Assembly (NCBI GenBank): GCA_031253545.1
Contig: JAIRWH010000036.1
Coordinates: 1 to 52,890, forward strand
Length of the DNA stretch: 52,890 nt
Source: Oscillospiraceae bacterium
Lineage (GTDB): Bacteria; Bacillota; Clostridia; Oscillospirales; UBA929
Reading direction: 5' to 3'
Both the position numbers and the translations under genes were made by a program. Within the stretch, counting starts at the first letter, position 1. Each line of letters starts with the position of its first letter. The notes below the pieces were generated by a model, which was not told where the DNA came from, ran no database searches, and saw only the letters and a list, made by a program, of their open reading frames with translations. This document shows positions 15,942 to 25,800 of this stretch, piece by piece.

Positions 15942-18424
15942 ATTCCGGCCGCCTTTTCCGCTATGGCGCGGCTGTCTAAAAAGACGAGCACTTTTTCGCG
16001 GTATACACCCGTGCCGAGCACAAAGTCGCCCTTGAGCCTGTCCGTTTCAACATGGAAACTGTCGGTCACGAGGTCAAGCACCTTGGAGGAAAGAAAACCC
16101 AATGGCGCGGAAGAATGGTTCACCGTGATGAGATAGAGTTTTTCCGCGTTATGCGCGCGTTTTTGCACGGGCGCGTAGTTTTCCGGCCGCACAACGCGAA
16201 TGGTTTTGCCGCCGACGTTCACATATCGGGCTTTGCCGATTTGCTGAATGTCGCGGGGGGAGATGACCTCGATACGCGAGATATTCTCGGCCCAAAGCGC
16301 GTAATACTCCGCGCCGGAACACTTGAATATGAGCGCTTGCCTGCCGTGCCCGCCGTCGCCGTCCCCTTCCGCGCTCACGGCGGGCGCTTCCTGCGCGAAA
16401 GCATCAAGAGACATGAGGCGAGCTATGCCCTCGGCATCGAGTATGGTAATGGCTCTGCCGTCTCCGAGCACAGTGACTCCGCTGTATATGGGGCAATCCT
16501 TGAAAAAAAACGGAAGCGGCTTGATGAGTGTGCGGATTGTTTCCAACACACTGTCCGCCACAAGGGCGAATGTCCTGCCGGAGGCCTTGAGCACCACGCA
16601 TTTGCAGGTATCGGGAACCGCAAGATACGGAGCGGGCCGCGAGAGAGCTGCGGCGGCTATGCCCTCCACGGTAAAAGCGGGAATAATGCCGCCGTCGAAG
16701 CTGAGCACAAGCGAACCGTTGAGCGTGTCAAGGCGGTGGGAGTGGCTGCCCGGGCGCACAATGCGCTCGACAGCCGTTTCGGGGACGGCATAGCGTATGC
16801 CGTTTGCGGCAACAATAAGAGCGCCGATAACAGACAGCGAGAGCGGCGTTTGCAATCGCATTGTCGTGCCCGTTCCGGGGAAAGAGGAAATATCCGCCCG
16901 GCCGCCGAGCCTTTCGATGTTTGTCTTTACGATGTCCATGCCCACTCCGCGCCCGGAAAGATTGGTCACGCGGGTAGCCGTGGAGATACCGGGTTCGAAT
17001 ATAAGCCTTGCGCTTTCCTCGTCCGACATGGTGTCGAGCTTTTCTTGGGTGATGATGCCGGCGGCAAGGGCTTTCTTTCGGAGCGCGGAGACATCTATGC
17101 CGGCGCCGTCGTCGGAGATTTCCATCACGGCAAACCCGTCGCGCATGAGGGCGGAAAGGGTAATCGTGCCTTTCTCGCTCTTACCGAGAGCCTTGCGGCG
17201 GGCAGGCGGCTCTATGCCGTGGTCCACGGAGTTTTTCACGATTTGCGTAATGGGGTCGGCGAGGGCGTCGAGCAGGTATTTGTCTAACATAACATCGTCG
17301 CCGACTATCTCGACCTGTACGTCCTTACCGAGGGATTTCGCCGTGTCGCGCACAATGCGCGGGAACTTGCCGAAGAGTGTGCCCACAGGTTGCATACGGG
17401 TCTGCATAACCTTTTCCTGCATCTCGTTTGTGAGTCTGGCCACATCGTGGAGTATGGGAGCAAGGCCGGCAATATGCCGCGCGTTTTCCGCCACGGAGGA
17501 GAAAAGGCGGTTGCGGGTAAGTATCATTTCATTGGCAAGGTCCATAAGCCCGTTGATGGTCGAAATGCCGAGCCTGAGCGAAAAGTCACGCTCCGCGGGG
17601 GCAATATTGGCGGCGGGCTGCTCCGGGCGCTCCGGCTTGGCTTCACCCTCGTGGAATGTCTCTTTGGGGATATGGCGTATAAACTTCTTGTCAATCTCGA
17701 TGGCAATGGAGAAGAGCTCGTGCTCCAATACGCTGGCCGAGCAGAACTCCAGCGTGGCGGTGTCGAGCGCGGTAAGGGCTTTCACAAGCTGCTCGGCGGG
17801 TCTTTCGCGCACATCCGTAATATTGCCGTCAACGGCGAGGGCCGCTATGGTGCCCACAGAGAGGATATTGGCGATTATGCCCTCCGGGTGCTTATAGTAT
17901 TTGCCGAGGCTGCGGTCGTAGCCAACGCGTATGTAGTAGAGCTTGTGGCCGAAACGGGCGGCGTCTTTGAGGGATTGCACCACTTCCGGGGAAACAAGGC
18001 CGGGTGTCATAGCCTGTTCGCCGTCTTTCGGTTGCGGCGCGGGTTTTGCGGAATAATCGCGAAAGAGTGCCAACACGCCGTCAATGTCCACGGCATCGTC
18101 GTTGGTGAGGTTGTCAACCAAGACGCGCAGGCAATCCACACCCGCCAACACGGCATCGGTAAGTTCGTCGCTGAGCCTCAAGCGGCCTTCTTTAAGCTGC
18201 GAGAACACATTTTCCAATTCGTGCGCCACAGCCACAATCTTTTTAAGCGAGAAGAAGCCTGCCGTGCCTTTCAGGCTGTGCACGGCGCGAAAGACCGTGT
18301 TTACAAAGCCGGGGGTGGCGGTCGGGGCGGCGGGGTCGAGGAAGGCCGCCTCGATTTTCTCGATATGAGCCTTGGCTTCCGACTCAAAATCGTCGAGGAA
18401 GAGGCCCGTGTCAATCTTTTTCAT
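15938..18424 (-). CDS. cheA: Chemotaxis histidine kinase CheA with two CheW-like domains
   Basis: An 828-residue kinase. Domains in order: Hpt with phospho-His49 in RAVHSLKGTAGFF, a P2-like segment, dimerisation domain (INGLMDLANEMILTRNRL), HATPase with the N-box QIVKNSVDHGIEPPARR and G-box ISDDGAGID, then the DIVKTNIERLGG block. The C terminus is longer than in classical CheA: one CheW-like domain starts about TPLSLSVIGALIVAANG and a second, more divergent one covers roughly residues 690-825 (QALIFKCSGAEYYALWAENI). The doubled CheW domain could let it join receptor arrays differently. It would phosphorylate CheY and CheB encoded downstream. Confidence 0.93.
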   Translation of the reverse strand: MKKIDTGLFLDDFESEAKAHIEKIEAAFLDPAAPTATPGFVNTVFRAVHSLKGTAGFFSLKKIVAVAHELENVFSQLKEGRLRLSDELTDAVLAGVDCLRVLVDNLTNDDAVDIDGVLALFRDYSAKPAPQPKDGEQAMTPGLVSPEVVQSLKDAARFGHKLYYIRVGYDRSLGKYYKHPEGIIANILSVGTIAALAVDGNITDVRERPAEQLVKALTALDTATLEFCSASVLEHELFSIAIEIDKKFIRHIPKETFHEGEAKPERPEQPAANIAPAERDFSLRLGISTINGLMDLANEMILTRNRLFSSVAENARHIAGLAPILHDVARLTNEMQEKVMQTRMQPVGTLFGKFPRIVRDTAKSLGKDVQVEIVGDDVMLDKYLLDALADPITQIVKNSVDHGIEPPARRKALGKSEKGTITLSALMRDGFAVMEISDDGAGIDVSALRKKALAAGIITQEKLDTMSDEESARLIFEPGISTATRVTNLSGRGVGMDIVKTNIERLGGRADISSFPGTGTTMRLQTPLSLSVIGALIVAANGIRYAVPETAVERIVRPGSHSHRLDTLNGSLVLSFDGGIIPAFTVEGIAAAALSRPAPYLAVPDTCKCVVLKASGRTFALVADSVLETIRTLIKPLPFFFKDCPIYSGVTVLGDGRAITILDAEGIARLMSLDAFAQEAPAVSAEGDGDGGHGRQALIFKCSGAEYYALWAENISRIEVISPRDIQQIGKARYVNVGGKTIRVVRPENYAPVQKRAHNAEKLYLITVNHSSAPLGFLSSKVLDLVTDSFHVETDRLKGDFVLGTGVYREKVLVFLDSRAIAEKAAGI

Positions 18425-18446
18425 AGCGCACCCGATAGCAACGTGA

Positions 18447-19283
18447 TTACAGGCAGTGCTCGGATATAATCGCGAGCAGACTGCGGTAATCCATTGGTTT
18501 CTCTATAAAGCCGTTCATGCCGGCTTTCATGAATTGAGCCACCTCGCCTTCGCTGTTGCTCGCCGTAACCGCCACGATGGGCACATCGCGGGCCTGCGGC
18601 GAGCCGAGCGCCCGAATGGCGCGGGTGGCGTCTAAGCCGTCCATGCCGGGCATATGCACGTCCATGAATATCAGGGCGTAGCGGGCGGGGTCGGACGAAA
18701 ACAGGTCAAGCGCACCCTTGCCGTCTTCGGCAAAATCTAATGACAGCCCGGGGATTTCCGAAAGCATGGCGGCAATAAGGTCTCTGTTGAGTTCCACGTC
18801 GTCCGCCACGAGTATGGCTTTGCCCGCGAGCGCGTTTTCGGGCGTGGAGGCGCGGCGGTCGTGGTGGGCGCGGGCGGAATGGCGCTCGTGTTCGGCGGCG
18901 CGGACACGCAACTTTATGCGGTTGACCAAAGCGCCGGATGTGCCCTGCCTGCGGGCGGAGTAATCCGCGGCACCGAGCGCGAAGGCGGCGGTCTCATCGT
19001 CGTCGTTGCCCTTTTCCGCCAGAAAAATGACGGGGATGCCCGCGCTCTTGACGGAATCATGTATTTCCGCGAACACGCCGAACGCGGTTTCCCTGTTAGG
19101 GCTGATGCAGATGAGTACGGCGGACACGCCGGGCACGCGCAAGGCAGACAGGGCGATTGAGCCGGTGGCGGCAATGCTCACGTCGAAGTGGTCCTTGAGC
19201 TCCTGCTTCAATTCGGCCAAAACCAAGGGTTCGTCGCTGACAATGAGGATACTCTGCTTCTTTGCTCTGCCAAACAAGCGCAA
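18447..19283 (-). CDS. Double-receiver response regulator
   Basis: About 278 residues with two receiver domains and no output domain. The first (QSILIVSDEPLVLAELKQEL) has Cys59 in VLICISP where the phospho-acceptor Asp should be, so it is probably a pseudoreceiver. The second is canonical, with VADDVELNRDLI, LIFMDVHMPGMDGLDATR and FIEKPMD. TTG at 19283 is chosen because GGAGG sits 7 nt upstream; the ATG frame from 19319 is an alternative. It is first in the che operon, 22 bp before cheA, so it is a likely CheA phosphate target or sink. Confidence 0.8.
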   Translation of the reverse strand: MRLFGRAKKQSILIVSDEPLVLAELKQELKDHFDVSIAATGSIALSALRVPGVSAVLICISPNRETAFGVFAEIHDSVKSAGIPVIFLAEKGNDDDETAAFALGAADYSARRQGTSGALVNRIKLRVRAAEHERHSARAHHDRRASTPENALAGKAILVADDVELNRDLIAAMLSEIPGLSLDFAEDGKGALDLFSSDPARYALIFMDVHMPGMDGLDATRAIRALGSPQARDVPIVAVTASNSEGEVAQFMKAGMNGFIEKPMDYRSLLAIISEHCL

Positions 19284-19371
19284 ATCACCCCCTCCGTGAC
19301 CATGATGCCGAAGACGCAACGCCCGACAGCCGCGCGGAAACCGCGAAATACATAATTTGCCGCTTTCTTAC

Positions 19372-19401
19372 ACTATACCACAGCGGAAGCCCGTTTTGCA
19401 A
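19372..19401 (-). promoter_or_regulatory. Putative promoter of the che operon
   Basis: On the minus strand TTGCAA (19401-19396) and TATAGT (19377-19372) are spaced by 18 bp, about 90 bp upstream of the first gene of the operon. Confidence 0.45.
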
Positions 19402-19625
19402 GGGCTTGCCCGATTTTGACGCTCATATCCGTGAGTAGCCGCGACACATAGGTTACACTTCCCGCCGTGTAGCTCTGAGCGCTTGCCATACGCTATGCCA
19501 CAGGTCTGCGCTCTTTGTCTTTGGGGGCACCGCCTTTGTATTGCGGGTGAACCGTATCGTCAACCCGCGCTTATCCGGCGGGCGCGGGAGGGCTTGCGCT
19601 ATGTGTGTCAATCTCCGCGCCGCGC
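19402..19625. other. Intergenic region between divergent genes
   Basis: Between the che operon promoter and the promoter of the next rightward gene lie about 220 bp without a supported gene or RNA. Short inverted segments occur (for example around 19560-19590), but none is followed by a T-run. Confidence 0.5.
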
Positions 19626-19654
19626 TTGCGTTTTAGCCTTTGCGGTTGTATAAT
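19626..19654 (+). promoter_or_regulatory. Putative sigma-A promoter
   Basis: TTGCGT (19626-19631), 17-bp spacer, TATAAT (19649-19654), 19 bp before the GTG of the membrane protein at 19673. Confidence 0.6.
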
Positions 19655-19672
19655 GGGTGCGGGTGATGCCGG

Positions 19673-20248
19673 GTGGAAAACATACCGCGCCGCGGGAGCC
19701 GGAAGGGGAAGATTATCGCGCTGTGCGTGTTGGGCGCGGCGACGTTGGGCGTTGCCGCGGCGCTCATTGTCAATCGGTCGGTCATCGGGTTTATGCTCTC
19801 CCCGGACAAGATTACCCTCAAGCCCCGCGGAGAGACCGAAGCCATATTGGAGCGGCTTGCCGCCGAGGGCAGCGTAAAGCTCGCCCCCTCCTTGCCCTCG
19901 GAGCCCGGCACCGTGCGCTTTACCGACGCGAAAGACAGCGTGGCAATCACCGCCACATACGCCGGCGAGCGCATGGAGCGTGTCGCCGGAGTTATAGACA
20001 CCTCGAAGGTGGGCATAGACACAATCGAGGAGGCGAAAGCCTTCGCGCGCGTTATGCTCTCGCCCGTCATGGGCGGGGACGAAACCGCCGCGCTCTTGTT
20101 GCGCTACGCTCCGGGTATTATCGCCAATGTGGGCGGCGACACCGTCAACTATACGTTTGACATAGGCAAGAGCTACACCGTGCGCGTGGAGGGTTCGCCT
20201 TACTCCGTTGTGGAGTTTTCCATCGCGGTCAACCCGGGCGGCCCATAA
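19673..20248 (+). CDS. Membrane-anchored hypothetical protein
   Basis: A 191-residue protein not recognised as any family. A basic N terminus (RRGSRKGK) is followed by one membrane segment at about residues 14-33 and an external domain of about 155 residues with acidic and hydrophobic alternation, ending AVNPGGP. It has no Cys pairs or repeats. The GTG at 19673 is the best start after the promoter at 19626. It ends 3 bp before the SLOG-type gene, so the two are probably co-transcribed. Confidence 0.65.
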   Translation: MENIPRRGSRKGKIIALCVLGAATLGVAAALIVNRSVIGFMLSPDKITLKPRGETEAILERLAAEGSVKLAPSLPSEPGTVRFTDAKDSVAITATYAGERMERVAGVIDTSKVGIDTIEEAKAFARVMLSPVMGGDETAALLLRYAPGIIANVGGDTVNYTFDIGKSYTVRVEGSPYSVVEFSIAVNPGGP

Positions 20249-20251
20249 CGC

Positions 20252-20614
20252 ATGAAAGTAGCCGTCGTCGGTTCGCGTTCGCTCGGCAGGGAATATTACC
20301 GTTTGCTTGAAGAACACATACCCGCCGAGTGCAGCGAGGTCATAAGCGGCGGCGCGGCGGGCGTGGACCGGCTTGCCAGGGAATATGCCGAAAGCCGCAA
20401 TATCAGCCTCGTGGAGTTCCTGCCCGACTACAAATCATACGAGCGCAGCGCGCCGATTGTGCGCAACGCCGAAATAGTGGCCCGCGCGGACTTGGTACTG
20501 ATTTTCTGGGACGGTTGCTCGAAGGGTTCGCGCAATGTGATTATGACGTGCATCAACACACACAAGCCGTATCGGGTGATACTCTGCAACGGCGGGCAAA
20601 CAGGCGGCATCTGA
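20252..20614 (+). CDS. SLOG-domain protein (YspA/DUF2493-like)
   Basis: A 120-residue Rossmann-like protein. MKVAVVGSRSLG, VISGGAAGVDRLAREYA and LVLIFWDGCSKGSRNVI match the small SLOG family related to DprA and lysine decarboxylase-like nucleotide binders, with the GS and GGAxG loops expected to hold a nucleotide-like ligand. The function of stand-alone copies is not established. The start ATG lies 3 bp after the previous stop. Confidence 0.8.
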   Translation: MKVAVVGSRSLGREYYRLLEEHIPAECSEVISGGAAGVDRLAREYAESRNISLVEFLPDYKSYERSAPIVRNAEIVARADLVLIFWDGCSKGSRNVIMTCINTHKPYRVILCNGGQTGGI

Positions 20615-20815
20615 GAGAGACCATGATACTGATAACGTTGAAAACGTAAAAGAAATGCCGGGGTGGTCGCCGTGCCCATAGCGCGCGCTGCGGCGGCGTT
20701 CGCGAGGGCGGCGGTACAGATATTACCGTTGCGCGCGGCACAGCTGCGGCAAAACGCGCGGATTCATCCGTTGCCTCTTCCCCAAGACTCGAACATCAAG
20801 CCCCGTAATTTCCGA

Positions 20816-20844
20816 TTGCGTTTTTCCCGCGTTTATTGTACAAT
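20816..20844 (+). promoter_or_regulatory. Putative sigma-A promoter of the hydrolase-permease pair
   Basis: TTGCGT (20816-20821), 17-bp spacer, TACAAT (20839-20844), about 75 bp before the hydrolase start. The rest of 20615-20815 shows no gene; the sequence is GC-rich. Confidence 0.55.
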
Positions 20845-20918
20845 GTTACAACCGAGCCGAAAGACGCGAGCTGCCGCCCGTGTTCGGTTTGGCACGTTAA
20901 TGTCGGGGTGGTGCTTTC

Positions 20919-21434
20919 TTGAAGAAGCTGTTGGTTGTGGTGGATATGCAAAACGACTTTATCTCCGGTTCGCTCGGTTCGCCGCAGGCGCGGGCCATAC
21001 TGCCCGCCGTGAAGGCGAAAATCGAGAGCGGCAAGCGCGGCGGCGACTCTGTCGTATTCACCCGCGACACCCACGGTGCCGATTATCTCGACACGCAAGA
21101 GGGCAAACTCTTGCCGGTGCCGCATTGTATCGCCGGAACACAAGGCCATGAGATAACTTCCGAGCTCGATACCGGCGGGTGCGCCGTGGTGGATAAGCCC
21201 GCCTTCGGTTCCGCGGAGCTCGCCGCGCTGGCGGCCGAAGGCGACTACGGCGAAATTGAGCTGTGCGGCCTTTGCACGGACATCTGTGTTGTCTCAAACG
21301 CGCTGATTCTCAAGGCCCGATTGCCGGAGACGCCCATTCGCGTGGACGCGCGCTGCTGCGCGGGCGTGACCGAGGAAAGCCACCGCGCCGCCCTGCTTAC
21401 CATGAAGATGTGCCAGGTACTCATTACCGAATGA
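20919..21434 (+). CDS. Isochorismatase-like cysteine hydrolase, nicotinamidase type
   Basis: A 171-residue hydrolase. The catalytic triad of the superfamily is visible: Asp9 in LLVVVDMQNDF, Lys in VVDKPAFGS and the nucleophilic Cys in ELCGLCTDICVVSNA. The FTRDTHGADYL and PVPHCIAGTQGHEI blocks are those of nicotinamidase-like members, so nicotinamide deamidation to nicotinate is the leading guess. The TTG at 20919 begins directly before the conserved KKLLVVVDMQ. Only 20 bp separate it from the permease gene; a shared role in salvage of a base or vitamin is an inference. Confidence 0.85.
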   Translation: MKKLLVVVDMQNDFISGSLGSPQARAILPAVKAKIESGKRGGDSVVFTRDTHGADYLDTQEGKLLPVPHCIAGTQGHEITSELDTGGCAVVDKPAFGSAELAALAAEGDYGEIELCGLCTDICVVSNALILKARLPETPIRVDARCCAGVTEESHRAALLTMKMCQVLITE

Positions 21435-21454
21435 CAATAAAAGGAGACCATGAC

Positions 21455-22786
21455 ATGAGCAAGAAAACAAAAAAAGACGTTGCGGCAGGGTATCTGCCGG
21501 ACGAGACTCCGTCGCCCGGCAAGCTGATTGTCTTCGCGTTCCAGCAGCTGTTGGTCATGTTCCCTGCCACGGTGACCGTGGCGCTGCTCACGGGCTTCCA
21601 TGTGTCCACCACGATTTTCGCCAGCGGCCTTGCCACATTGTGCTTCCTATTCATCACAAAAGGCAAGATACCCCTCTATTACGGCTCCAGCTTTTCCTAC
21701 ATAGCGGCCGTGACGGGCATTACCTCCGCCACATTCGGCGAGGTCGCCGCAAACGAGCTCATCGGCAAGGCTCAGTTCGGCATCATCTTTTCGGGTCTTG
21801 TCTCCATAGTGGCGGGGTTGATTGTCACGCGTTTCGGCATGTCCACCATCGAAAAGGTTCTGCCGCCCACGGTGACCGGCTCCATCGCGCTCGTCATCGG
21901 CATATCCCTCGCGGGCGTGGCGCTGACCGGCGCCGTGGGTTACGGCGACGGCGCGCTGTCGCCGGATTCGGACAGGATGTGGATAGCCGCGTTGGTCACG
22001 TTAGTGGCCACGGTGGTCTTTTCCGTCTACCTAAAGGGTGTGCTCGGCCAGCTGCCCATACTGTTCGGCATTATGGTGGGCTATGTGGTGGCCGTGTCGC
22101 TCGACCTTGTGGACTTTTCCGGCGTTTTTGCCGGCAGGGTGGTGGATTTGCCGCACTTCACGCTCCCCGTGCCGGACGGCGTGGCCGTGCTTGCCATCAT
22201 GCCCATCGCCATAGCCACGATACCCGAATCCACGGCGCACTTGTTCCAGCTGGATATATACGTCAACAACCTCGCGAAATTGAAAGGCAAAGGCGAATAC
22301 AAGATTGCCGACAAATTGGGCATCAACCTCATCGGCGACGGCGTGGGCGACATTGTGGCCTCGGCCTTCGGCGGCCCCGGCGGCACGAACTACGGCGAGA
22401 ATATCTCCACGATGGCCATCACCAAAAACTTCTCGGTGAAAATGCTCGGCACAGCCGCGATTATGGCCATGGTGCTCGCGTTTGTCACCCCTCTCTCGAA
22501 TATCATCAACACCGTGCCCGCGGCGGTAATCAACGGCGCGTGTATCTTCCTCTTCGGGGTTATAGCCGCGCAGGGCATCGCCATCATGATAAACAAGAAG
22601 GTGGATATGTTTGACGCGCGGAACCTCGCGGTTATCGCCGTCATACTTATCATCGGCTTAGGCGGGCACTATGGCTTTTCCGGCGGTATGATACCCTTCT
22701 TCGGCGCGAAACTTCCCGCCATCGCCACGGCGGCCATCGCGGGCATCGTTGTCAACGCGTTGCTCTCGGTCGGCAGGAAAACATGA
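21455..22786 (+). CDS. NCS2 family nucleobase permease (UraA/xanthine type)
   Basis: A 443-residue membrane protein with about 12-14 hydrophobic segments. It shows QQLLVMFPATVTVALLTGF at the N terminus, PLYYGSSFSYIAAV, VTGSIALVIGISLAGVAL, the TM8-region Glu in IATIPESTAHLFQ, and the signature GGPGGTNYGENISTMAITK of uracil/xanthine-H+ symporters. AAGGAGA lies 8 nt before the ATG at 21455; the frame upstream of that is shadow. Uracil is the likeliest substrate but xanthine cannot be excluded. Confidence 0.93.
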   Translation: MSKKTKKDVAAGYLPDETPSPGKLIVFAFQQLLVMFPATVTVALLTGFHVSTTIFASGLATLCFLFITKGKIPLYYGSSFSYIAAVTGITSATFGEVAANELIGKAQFGIIFSGLVSIVAGLIVTRFGMSTIEKVLPPTVTGSIALVIGISLAGVALTGAVGYGDGALSPDSDRMWIAALVTLVATVVFSVYLKGVLGQLPILFGIMVGYVVAVSLDLVDFSGVFAGRVVDLPHFTLPVPDGVAVLAIMPIAIATIPESTAHLFQLDIYVNNLAKLKGKGEYKIADKLGINLIGDGVGDIVASAFGGPGGTNYGENISTMAITKNFSVKMLGTAAIMAMVLAFVTPLSNIINTVPAAVINGACIFLFGVIAAQGIAIMINKKVDMFDARNLAVIAVILIIGLGGHYGFSGGMIPFFGAKLPAIATAAIAGIVVNALLSVGRKT

Positions 22787-22847
22787 AGACCCCGCCGCCC
22801 TGCCGTAGCCCTCTATCTCCGGCCACGCCCGGCGCGCGGAAGAGGGT

Positions 22848-25800
22848 ATGATACAGGTTATAAAAAACAATCCGGATAAATGCACGGGCTGCAACAGGTG
22901 CGTGCGCGAGTGCCCGGTGAAGACAGCCAACGTAACCTACCAAGACGAGGCGGAAAGCGTCAAGGTAAAGGTAGACAAGGCGAAGTGCGTCAACTGCGGG
23001 CGCTGTGTGTCGGCTTGTAAGCATGGGGCGCGCTATTATGAAGACGATACCGCGCGCTTTTTCCGCGACTTGGCGGCGGGTGAAAACATCTCACTCATAG
23101 CGGCCCCTTCGGTGCGGGTCAATATACCGCACTATAAACGACTGTTTACGTTTCTCAAAAACGCGGGCGTGAAGAAAATCTTCGATGTTTCCTTGGGCGC
23201 GGATATTTGCATATGGGCGCATGTGCGCCATCTTGAAAGGCATACGCGGGAGAAAATCATCACCCAGCCGTGCCCCGCGGTGGTCTTGTATTGCGAAAAA
23301 TATAAGCCCGAGCTGTTGCCGCGCCTTTCGCCCGTCCATAGCCCCATGGCCTGCACGGCGGTATATATGCGCACGTACAAAGGCGCGGACGGTGCCATAG
23401 CGGCGCTCTCGCCGTGCATAGCGAAAGCCGCGGAGTTCGCGTCCACAAAGTTGGTGCAATACAACGTCACGTTTGCCAAACTGAGCGAATATATCCGCGA
23501 CAACGGTATCGCGCTGCCTGCGGAGGAGAGCGGCTACGACCACCCCGATGCCGATTTGGGCTCGCTCTTTCCCTCGCCGGGAGGCTTGAAAGAAAACTTG
23601 GAGTTTCACCTCGGCGCCTCCGTGAGCATAGACAAAGCCGAGGGTTTCGGCATATATGAAAACTTGGACTTGTATTCGGAAACCCGCGACACCATGCTTC
23701 CGGAGGTGTTTGACATCCTCAACTGCGAGAACGGGTGCAGCGCGGGGCCGGCCTCCTCGTTTTCCGAAAGCCCGTTTGTCGTGGCAAGAGCTATGGATAA
23801 ACGGCGCAAACGAATGAGCGCGCGGCAGCGAAGGGACTATTATCAAATGCTCTACGACGAATACGATGCCATGTTTGATTTGCGCGACTTTATGAGGGAA
23901 TACGATAAGGGCGGCCATGAACCCCTCCGCGTGATTACGGACGAAGACACGGAGCAGGCGTTTTTACGCCTGCACAAATACACCCGCGAACAGCGCAACG
24001 TAGATTGCGGCGCCTGCGGCAACAAAACCTGCCACGATATGGCGCGCCAAATTGCGGCGGGGGTCAATATCCCGATAAACTGCATGGTAAAAGCGATGGA
24101 GACCGCAAAGGCCGAACACGAAAGCAACGTCAATTCGTTGGAGCAATTCAAGACGATATGGCATAACGTGGAAAGCGGCATTGTAATTACAGACGCGCAA
24201 ACGCGCGCCGTGATTGACGTCAACCCCGCGGCGGAGCGTATGCTCGGCTATGATAAGTCGCAGATGACGGGCAAAAGCTGCGCGGAGCTTTTCTGCAAAA
24301 ACGGCTGCCCCATTACCGATAACGCGCGCGCGGCAAACCGTTTGGAGCAAACGCTTTACAGGTCCGACGGCTCGGCGTTCCCCGTATTGAAGTCGGTGTC
24401 CGAGATTACATATAACGGCAAAAGCGCCCTGCTCGAAAGTTTTTCGGATATAACCTACCTGAAAGAAGTGGAAAAACAAAAGCGTATGCTTGAAGTGGCC
24501 GAACACGCGAGTTTGGCCAAAAGCAGCTTCCTTTCGGGCATGAGCCACGAAATCCGCACCCCCATGAACGCCATTATCGGCATGACGCAGATTGCGGCGA
24601 AAACCGACGAGACGGAGAAACTCAAATACTGCCTTTCGAGCATAGAAAGCTCGTCCGCCCACTTGCTCGGACTGATTAACGACATACTCGACATATCCAA
24701 AATCGAGGCGGGTATGCTGGAGCTTGACGACACGGAGATAAACATAGAGGAAACGCTCTCAAACGTTTGCGCCCTTGTGACCGAGAAAGCCGAACAAAAG
24801 AGCCTGCGGTTTTTCGTCGGAATCGGCAAGGGCATAAAGACGCGCTATATGGGCGACGGGCTGCGCCTCTCGCAAGTGCTGACCAACCTGCTGTCCAACG
24901 CCGTGAAGTTTACGGGCGCGGGCGGCAAGATTGAACTGACGGCGGACGAGATACGCGGCGGCGAGAGCGCGGTGCTGCGTTTTGCCGTGAGCGACACGGG
25001 GGTGGGCATATCCGAAGAGCACCTGGAAAAACTCTTTACCGCGTTTGTGCAGGCGGAAAGCAGTACCGCCCGTGAATACGGCGGCACAGGGCTGGGGCTT
25101 GCCATATCAAAGAACATAGTGGAAAAAATGGGCGGCAGGATATGGGTGGATTCCCGGCCGGGCAGCGGCTCCGTGTTCAGCTTTGAGGTCAGGCTCAAAC
25201 GACTCGGCGGTTCCAAAGCGGCGGCGGCCTACGACACCGCGAGCATGGCGGACGCAAGGCTTCTCTATGTGGGCACCGACGCGTTGGCGAGGGATTACTT
25301 CAGGGCAAGCGCGGATTACCTGGGCGTTGGTTGCGTGGACGCGGCCGAGAGCGTAACGCGCGCCTTGGCCCTGGCGACGGCGGCAAGGGGGCAAGGCCGC
25401 CCGTATACCGCCGCGTTCGCGGATTGCGCTCTTGTGGACGAGGGCAGCATAGCCTATTTGCGTGAAAACGGCTTCAAGTTCAACAACAACGTGGTCGTCA
25501 TAGCCTCCTTCTTTAACAGAGACAGGCTTGATGCCATGTTGCAAGGCGTGGATACCGTCCGGTTTCTCTCCAAACCCCTCTTCCCCTCGCCGCTTTACAG
25601 GGTAATCGCGGAAATCCTCCACAAGGAGTCGATTACGCTCACCGCCGAGGAATCCGGCGGCGCGAATACCCCGGACTTTTCGGCCCTCACGTTGCTCCTT
25701 GCCGAAGACGTGGAAATCGGCAGGGAAATATTTATCGCCTTGCTCGAACCCACGGGCATAAAAATCCGCGCCGCTGAAAACGGCGCGGAAGCCGTGGAGA

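Noticed and set aside
20615..20918. Riboswitch upstream of the hydrolase and NCS2 permease
   Set aside because: No purine, preQ1 or NAD-type conserved core could be found; only a promoter is supported.
22848..23800. Catalytic [FeFe] hydrogenase
   Set aside because: The proton-relay Cys is replaced by Pro141 and the domain is fused to a histidine kinase, so sensing is more plausible than catalysis.
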